From Crotalaria pallida (taxonomy: Eukaryota > Streptophyta > Magnoliopsida > Fabales > Fabaceae), in NCBI GenBank assembly GCA_037953625.1, contig CM075649.1, forward strand, positions 75,113,290 through 75,177,289: DNA of 64,000 nucleotides. Direction: 5' to 3'. A model generated the notes under the pieces. The model saw only the letters and a list, made by a program, of their open reading frames with translations, was not told the origin of the DNA and ran no database searches. The position numbers were made by a program, and so were the translations under genes. Of this stretch, positions 59,832 through 64,000 are shown in pieces. Position 1 is the first letter of the stretch; each line of letters starts with the position of its first letter.

Positions 59832-60266
59832 TAGGGTTATGGGGATTAGATACTTTTATTTTGATTTGAGTCTCCGTATATTTGGATGTGTATGAGCTGT
59901 ATATGCTTTTCGAGTGAGGCTTAGGATAGTTTATTTTGTGTAGGGTTTATGATTCATTATTGAGCATAGTTGCTGTTATGGCCTCTTGATTTACATACTT
60001 AACATTTTGCTGGCACTCTGACACACTGATGTTTTACACTTGAGCCCATGGGGCAACTATGCGATGCATACATAATTATATTTGAGCCCTACTGGCTCCT
60101 TTTGATTTTATATAAATGTGTTTATCAGGTTGAAGATTTAGAAAAGTCCGAAAAACAAACGAAACTCCGTCCGTTTGACGGTTGATTTTCATAAGTTAAA
60201 AAGGAATTTTTAAGTTCACATTCTTAATACTTGGGAATTAAGGGTAGTATGTATTAGGGTGTTACA

Positions 60267-60774
60267 CTATCTCCTTTTTCCTTCTAACTTTCTCGGGGAA
60301 ATACTTGCCAAGAAAATGGATCTTGAATAGATCCCATGTGATCTCCTGGTCCACTGCTTTCAGGCCTCTCCTCTGTTGCTCCCACCAGTGTTCAGCCTCA
60401 CTCGTCAATACATATTCAGCCAATCGAAATCTTTGATGGGCAGGTGGCTATAGAGATCGGAGGATCTTTTCTACTTCCTGGAGCCATTTCTGAGCTCCGT
60501 CTGGATTGTATCTTCCTTCGGACCTAGGTGGTTTGCTCTTCCTGAATCGCGCCATCCAGTCAATTTCGGCAGGGGCTGGTGGTGGATTCGGTTCTGCTAC
60601 TGCTGCTGCTGTTGATGCTGTTGTGGCTGCTGCTATATTCTAAGCCTCATTCTGTTGCATCTGAGCCTGGTTCTGCTGCATCTGAGCCATATTCACAGCT
60701 TGAGCCTGTTGCATCTGAATAAGATTTTCCTGAACAGCAGCCATTCTGTCATTCTCAGCGCGTCTTCCAGCCAT
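60267..60774 (-). pseudogene. Gag N-terminal fragment (chromovirus type)
   Basis: From the ATG at 60774 the minus strand reads MAGRRAENDRMAAVQENLIQ, then a Gln-rich stretch, AEIDWMARFRKSKPPR, GRYNPDGAQKWLQEVEKILRSL, AEHWWEQQRRGL and GKYFPEKVRRKKEI. This parallels the start of gag in element H almost residue for residue. At least two stops interrupt it (near 60640 and after ILRSL). It ends abruptly at LTR E. The intact EQQ here shows that the double stop of H (35789-35794) arose from two CAG/CAA glutamine codons. Confidence 0.9.
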
Positions 60775-60799
60775 ACTGTTCAGTCATGGAGGAATAGAC

Positions 60800-62497
60800 T
60801 GTTGGAAATCAAGCTTGCCCTAAAGGACGTAAAGAGTCAATGCTAGAAGATTTCTAGAAGAAGTTTGTTTTGATGATAACAACACTTTCCAAGTTTAAAG
60901 CATCAAGTCAAGCATCAAGTCTCAAGCAGTATCAAGGCTCAAGCTTTCAAGTTCAAAGCTTTGTATAAGCCTTGCCCATAGGAAATGTGTAAGGTAATTA
61001 AGTTTTATTACAAATGTGTAATGGCTAAATGAGTTTTTCAAATAAAGGAGAAGAAAAAGAGTTTTAGTGAAAATCAGTTTTTTAACTACAGTTTCTGTGA
61101 AAGTTCATGATGAAACAACTCTGGATGATTTTACCAAAGTCATGAAAATCTATTTTAAAAGTGCAAGAGAGGATAATCGATTACCTTATCAAAGTAATCG
61201 ATTACTTTTGTTGCATCATAAAAAATCCAGAGTGTGTGTAATCTATTATGTGAACTTGACTAATCCATTACTTTTTGAATAAGAGTAATCGATTACCTAG
61301 ATCAAGTAATCAATTATAATTGTTGCATCATACATTTTCCTGAAGCAAAGTAATCGATTAGTGTCCTGAGTAATCGATTACATGATGTTGCATTTCACAA
61401 ATACCAGAGTCTCTGTAATCGATTATTAGATTAGTGGTAATCGATTATATGAGTTGCATCATATACTAAACAGGAGTGAAGTAATCGATTAGTTGATATG
61501 ATGTAATCGATTATTGGTTTTTCAAAAGGATTGCAAAGTTTCCATTTTAAAGGGGATAATCGATTACCTTCCCTTATGTAATCGATTACCTTAAGTTTTA
61601 TTGAAAAACGTGTTAGCATCATTTTTATTTATTTCCAAATTAGTTTTTACCTGATTGATTTTGATTTATTTTCAAAATTCAAAATTGATTTTATTTTTGA
61701 AAATATTCCTTTTTGATTTAAGATTCAAATCTTTTATTTTATTTTTTAAATCAATTTGATTTGTTTTTGATTTCAAAAATATTCCTTTTGCATTTTTTTT
61801 TCAAAATCAGATTTTATTTTTATTCTAACAATAACACTCCTACAATTTCACTATTATGATCATTCGTTCTCTTCTCTTCTTCATCTTCTTCAAGCTTTTC
61901 ACGTTGATTCTATTTTTGAAGAAAACCTTGTTTTGGCCTGCACTCTTGTGATTTTATTTTATTATCATAGAAAGCTAAATTGTTGTATTCGTGTTATTGA
62001 GAACACACCATACTATTGTAATCACTCACATCATCTTGTATTGAAACCGTAGTGTTTAGGGAGTGAATCCCTTAGTTGAACTTGTGTCACGTTCTTAGTG
62101 TGAGGAACCCTTGTGTGATATTGAGGCCCCTAGCGAACAGAGGTTCTTAGTAGTGTGCGGGGTGCTCTGGTTGTAATTGGGTGCGACTCAATTCAAGTTT
62201 ATAGAAAAGCTCAAGCGGGTCGCTTGGGGACTGGACGTAGGTCTTTCGCGGGAAAGACTAAACCTGTATAAAATTGGTTGGCTTGTTTTTTCTCCTTATC
62301 TCTTTTTAATTTTCACAATTTCAATTATTTACGTTTCCGCGCAACTCTTATTTTTGTTATCTAACGCAATCGCTCTCCATCTCTTCTCATAATCTCTCCA
62401 ACGCGAAAATATTTTTAAATAATGCGTGCTTTCACAATAAACTAATAAAACTCGATTCACCCTCCCCCCTCTCGAGATTTTGAGGCCGATCCTAACA
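60800..62497 (+). mobile_element. 5' LTR of a SIRE-like Ty1/copia element 'J' (1698 bp)
   Basis: It starts TGTTGGAAATCAAGC at 60800, 25 bases upstream of the gag fragment start, and ends TCCTAACA at 62497. It is directly followed by a tRNA-Met primer-binding site and the start of copia gag, so it is a 5' LTR. The segment 62040-62270 is probably the R/U5 part. The candidate left target-site copy is TAGAC; the right one is outside the window. Confidence 0.85.
61171..61590 (+). repeat. TAATCGATTAC palindrome array in copia LTR J
   Basis: About eleven perfect TAATCGATTA palindromes and two mutated ones (TAATCTATTA, TAATCAATTA) occur over 420 bp, often in pairs 10-15 bases apart. The spacers are not obviously repeated. 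The same palindrome makes up the array in gypsy LTR I. Confidence 0.9.
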
Positions 62498-62499
62498 AT

Positions 62500-62511
62500 T
62501 GGTATCAGAGC
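62500..62511 (+). promoter_or_regulatory. Primer-binding site of copia element J
   Basis: TGGTATCAGAGC (preceded by ATT) two bases after the LTR end matches the initiator-methionine tRNA 3' end. Confidence 0.9.
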
Positions 62512-62547
62512 TAGTCTCTTGTGTTAAGACTTAACCGTCTCAAGAGT

Positions 62548-62690
62548 ATGGCTTCAAACTCTCCATTTGGTGGTGAAGGGAGTTCTATTAATCGTCCTCC
62601 CATGTTTGGTAGGGTAGGGTACGCTTATTGGAAAGCCCAGATGAAAATATTTATTCAAGGAGTAGGATTAAAAGTTTGGGATGCAGTCGT
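62548..62690 (+). pseudogene. Copia gag, N-terminal fragment
   Basis: The ATG at 62548 gives MASNSPFGGEGSSINRPPMF followed by YAYWKAQMKIFIQGV and LKVWDAVV. The RPP-F..Y.YWK..M..FIQ pattern is typical of plant copia gag (SIRE/Maximus type). The frame is cut after 48 codons by LTR K. Confidence 0.85.
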
Positions 62691-64000
62691 TGTAACACCC
62701 CGCAAATTCCTCGTATTAATTTAAAATACTAAAGAGATTTATTTTGAGAAAAGCATTTTGAAAAGAGTATTTCTTAAATGATTTCTTAATTTACGTTTTC
62801 AAAGTGTTGAGTGATTTTTAAAGAAATGGTGAATTTTTAAACAAGAAGTTATTTTGGGAAAGGGTGATTTATTGTCTATATGTATGTATGCTTAGGACTA
62901 GATGAAAATTTAATTAGAGAAAGAATATGATGATATGTGTATGTGCATGTACGTGTATATGTGTGTGTGTGCCGTATGTATCTGTGTGTATATGCCTAGG
63001 ATTATATGGAATTAAATTAGTAAGAGAAGATGATAATGCATGAATGTATGTATGTACGTATATGTGTGATGTATGATGCATGTATATGTGTTTAGGTGTA
63101 TGCTACGTGTATGTATGCATGTATGAGGGCTAGGATTTTATTTTTAAGACAAGAAGCCATGGACTAGGATGGAACCATAAGTAACTAAGTTAGTAACTAA
63201 ATCCTAACTATTAGCCAAAAAGTAACTAAACCTAAAGAAACCTAGTCCCTTAAATCACTCCTTATTTTCCCCTTAAGAATTGATAAACACCACCCATGCA
63301 ACTTATTGGGTTGCCAAAATTGCCCCTCCCATTTACACCCCTGGCCGAACCTACAAGGGCAAAATAGGAAGTGTATGAATTGCCTATATAAGACTTACCC
63401 CTTAGATCGTTTCCATTCACTTACTTTCATTCTTTCATTTCCCTTCATTTTCCAAACACATTGTTGAGAGCAAAAATCAAGCTCTCAACACCCCAAGAAA
63501 AGAGAGAGGTCGTGAATAAGGAAGGAGAAAGGAGGAGGAGACCAAGCCAAAACTTAAGCCTTCCTTGAAGTTCCAAGACCTTAGAAGCTAGGAGATCAAC
63601 CCTTTCTTTGGTGGGTAGCTCGAAGTTATGAAGGAAATTGTAATAGCTTAGTTTTTCTTTGATCTTATGATCTTTCTTTCTTTTCTTATTTGCATGTAAA
63701 TTTTCTAAGTTTATTTATGTTTGATCTTGGACTTTTAAGATTAAAAATAACTTGTAAACTTCTAACTAACGGATTCTATAACTCGTTTAAGGTCTTCATG
63801 AAAGATCTTAAAGTTTTTCAACATAAATCTTATAGATCTAAAGGATTGTTGAGATTTTTGTAAAGGTTTAAAGAAAACCTCTTTGCATGTTAATTTTTCA
63901 AGCTTAAATGATGAGTACAAGTATGTTTGTGCTTGATCATGGATTTTCAAAGCTTAAAAGAACTTGTGAATGTCTAATCAACGGATTTCATAATTCGTTT
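62691..64000 (+). mobile_element. LTR 'K', left part (same family as LTR G)
   Basis: It begins TGTAACACCCCGCAAATTCC, the same start as LTR G read on the other strand (47905). It shares the TATGTGTATG simple-sequence zone (62880-63130) and the GTTGAGAGC hairpin (63463-63489). It is inserted in copia gag. No coding domain is visible before the window edge; the rest is AT-rich with short meaningless frames. Confidence 0.85.
63463..63489 (+). repeat. GTTGAGAGC/GCTCTCAAC hairpin in LTR K
   Basis: A 9-bp perfect stem with loop AAAAATCAA. The counterpart in LTR G keeps the stem but has a different loop (TTACTTTT on the plus strand). Confidence 0.7.

Larger units (their letters stand above)
56933..60266 (+). 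mobile_element. LTR 'E' (about 3.3 kb, 5' end unclear)
   Basis: It ends AGGGTGTTACA at 60266. It carries the conserved CAAATTCCGCCGTTGGATG block (57047-57070), a palindrome array, an intron with a very large hairpin array, and the terminal hairpin. The first tens of bases seem missing: GAAGGATAGAAGCAATTAGG aligns about 60 bases into the D LTR. CTATCTC occurs at both edges (56926-56932 and 60267-60273) and may be a target-site trace. A CT microsatellite is at 57676-57693. Probably a solo LTR. Confidence 0.75.

Noticed and set aside
56926..60273. CTATCTC at both edges of LTR E as a clean target-site duplication
   Set aside because: LTR E lacks its TGTAACA start next to the left copy and the usual duplication is five bases, so it is kept only as a possible trace.
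1..64000. tRNA or rRNA genes
   Set aside because: Only tRNA-complementary primer sites (TGGTATCAGAGC) were found; no cloverleaf or rRNA motifs were recognised.

Overview
The window is plant nuclear DNA, AT-rich, and made almost entirely of nested transposable elements. No intact host gene, rRNA, tRNA or CRISPR array is visible. The evidence is plant-type Ty3/gypsy chromovirus (Tekay/Del-like) gag-pol relics, an L1-type LINE, a SIRE-like Ty1/copia LTR and many long LTRs beginning TGTAACA and ending TGTTACA. A eudicot is likely. A legume is a weak guess, because TAATCGATTA palindromes in copia LTRs are familiar to me from legumes.

Layout. 1-12823 holds two related long-LTR gypsy elements: LTR 'A' (1-3240) and old element 'B' (LTR piece 3249-6095, decayed pol 6096-9416, LTR 9417-12823). 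13094-19536 is a minus-strand LINE split by a 2.7 kb solo LTR 'L' (15072-17761) and cut at its 5' side by gypsy 'I' (19537-24527). 24528-56508 is one 2.6 kb minus-strand LTR, 'C', opened by three insertions inside its own intron. These are a 6.6 kb solo LTR 'F' (25652-32248, TSD ATATT), a 6.0 kb minus solo LTR 'G' (32320-47905) that itself contains the nearly complete gypsy 'H' (32888-42445, TSD GAAAC), and a young non-autonomous element 'D' (48432-55618, TSD CCACC). Further right are LTR 'E' (56933-60266), a minus-strand gag fragment, copia 'J' (from 60800) and LTR 'K' (62691 to the edge), a relative of G.

The most interesting signal is a shared architecture in LTRs of different sequence family and opposite orientation. 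Exon 1 usually carries an array of short palindromes. A splice donor (usually GAG|GTAAGG) opens an intron of 0.5-1.9 kb that contains an array of stem-loops. An acceptor (usually TTTTTCAG|GTACTGAG) follows, then CCGGCCGAGCAGG and one last hairpin. In the intron arrays the loop is fixed within a family (TGG/CGG, TCGTAG/TCGGAG, or a 20-nt loop), while the stems differ from repeat to repeat and both arms change together. This looks like selected RNA structure inside LTR introns. I do not know of a published description; that is a statement about my knowledge, not a search.

Coding remnants: H keeps one uninterrupted reading frame from gag to chromodomain with eight in-frame stops and no frameshift. 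I and B are more decayed. D has no pol and must depend on other elements. All functional statements are inferences from sequence.
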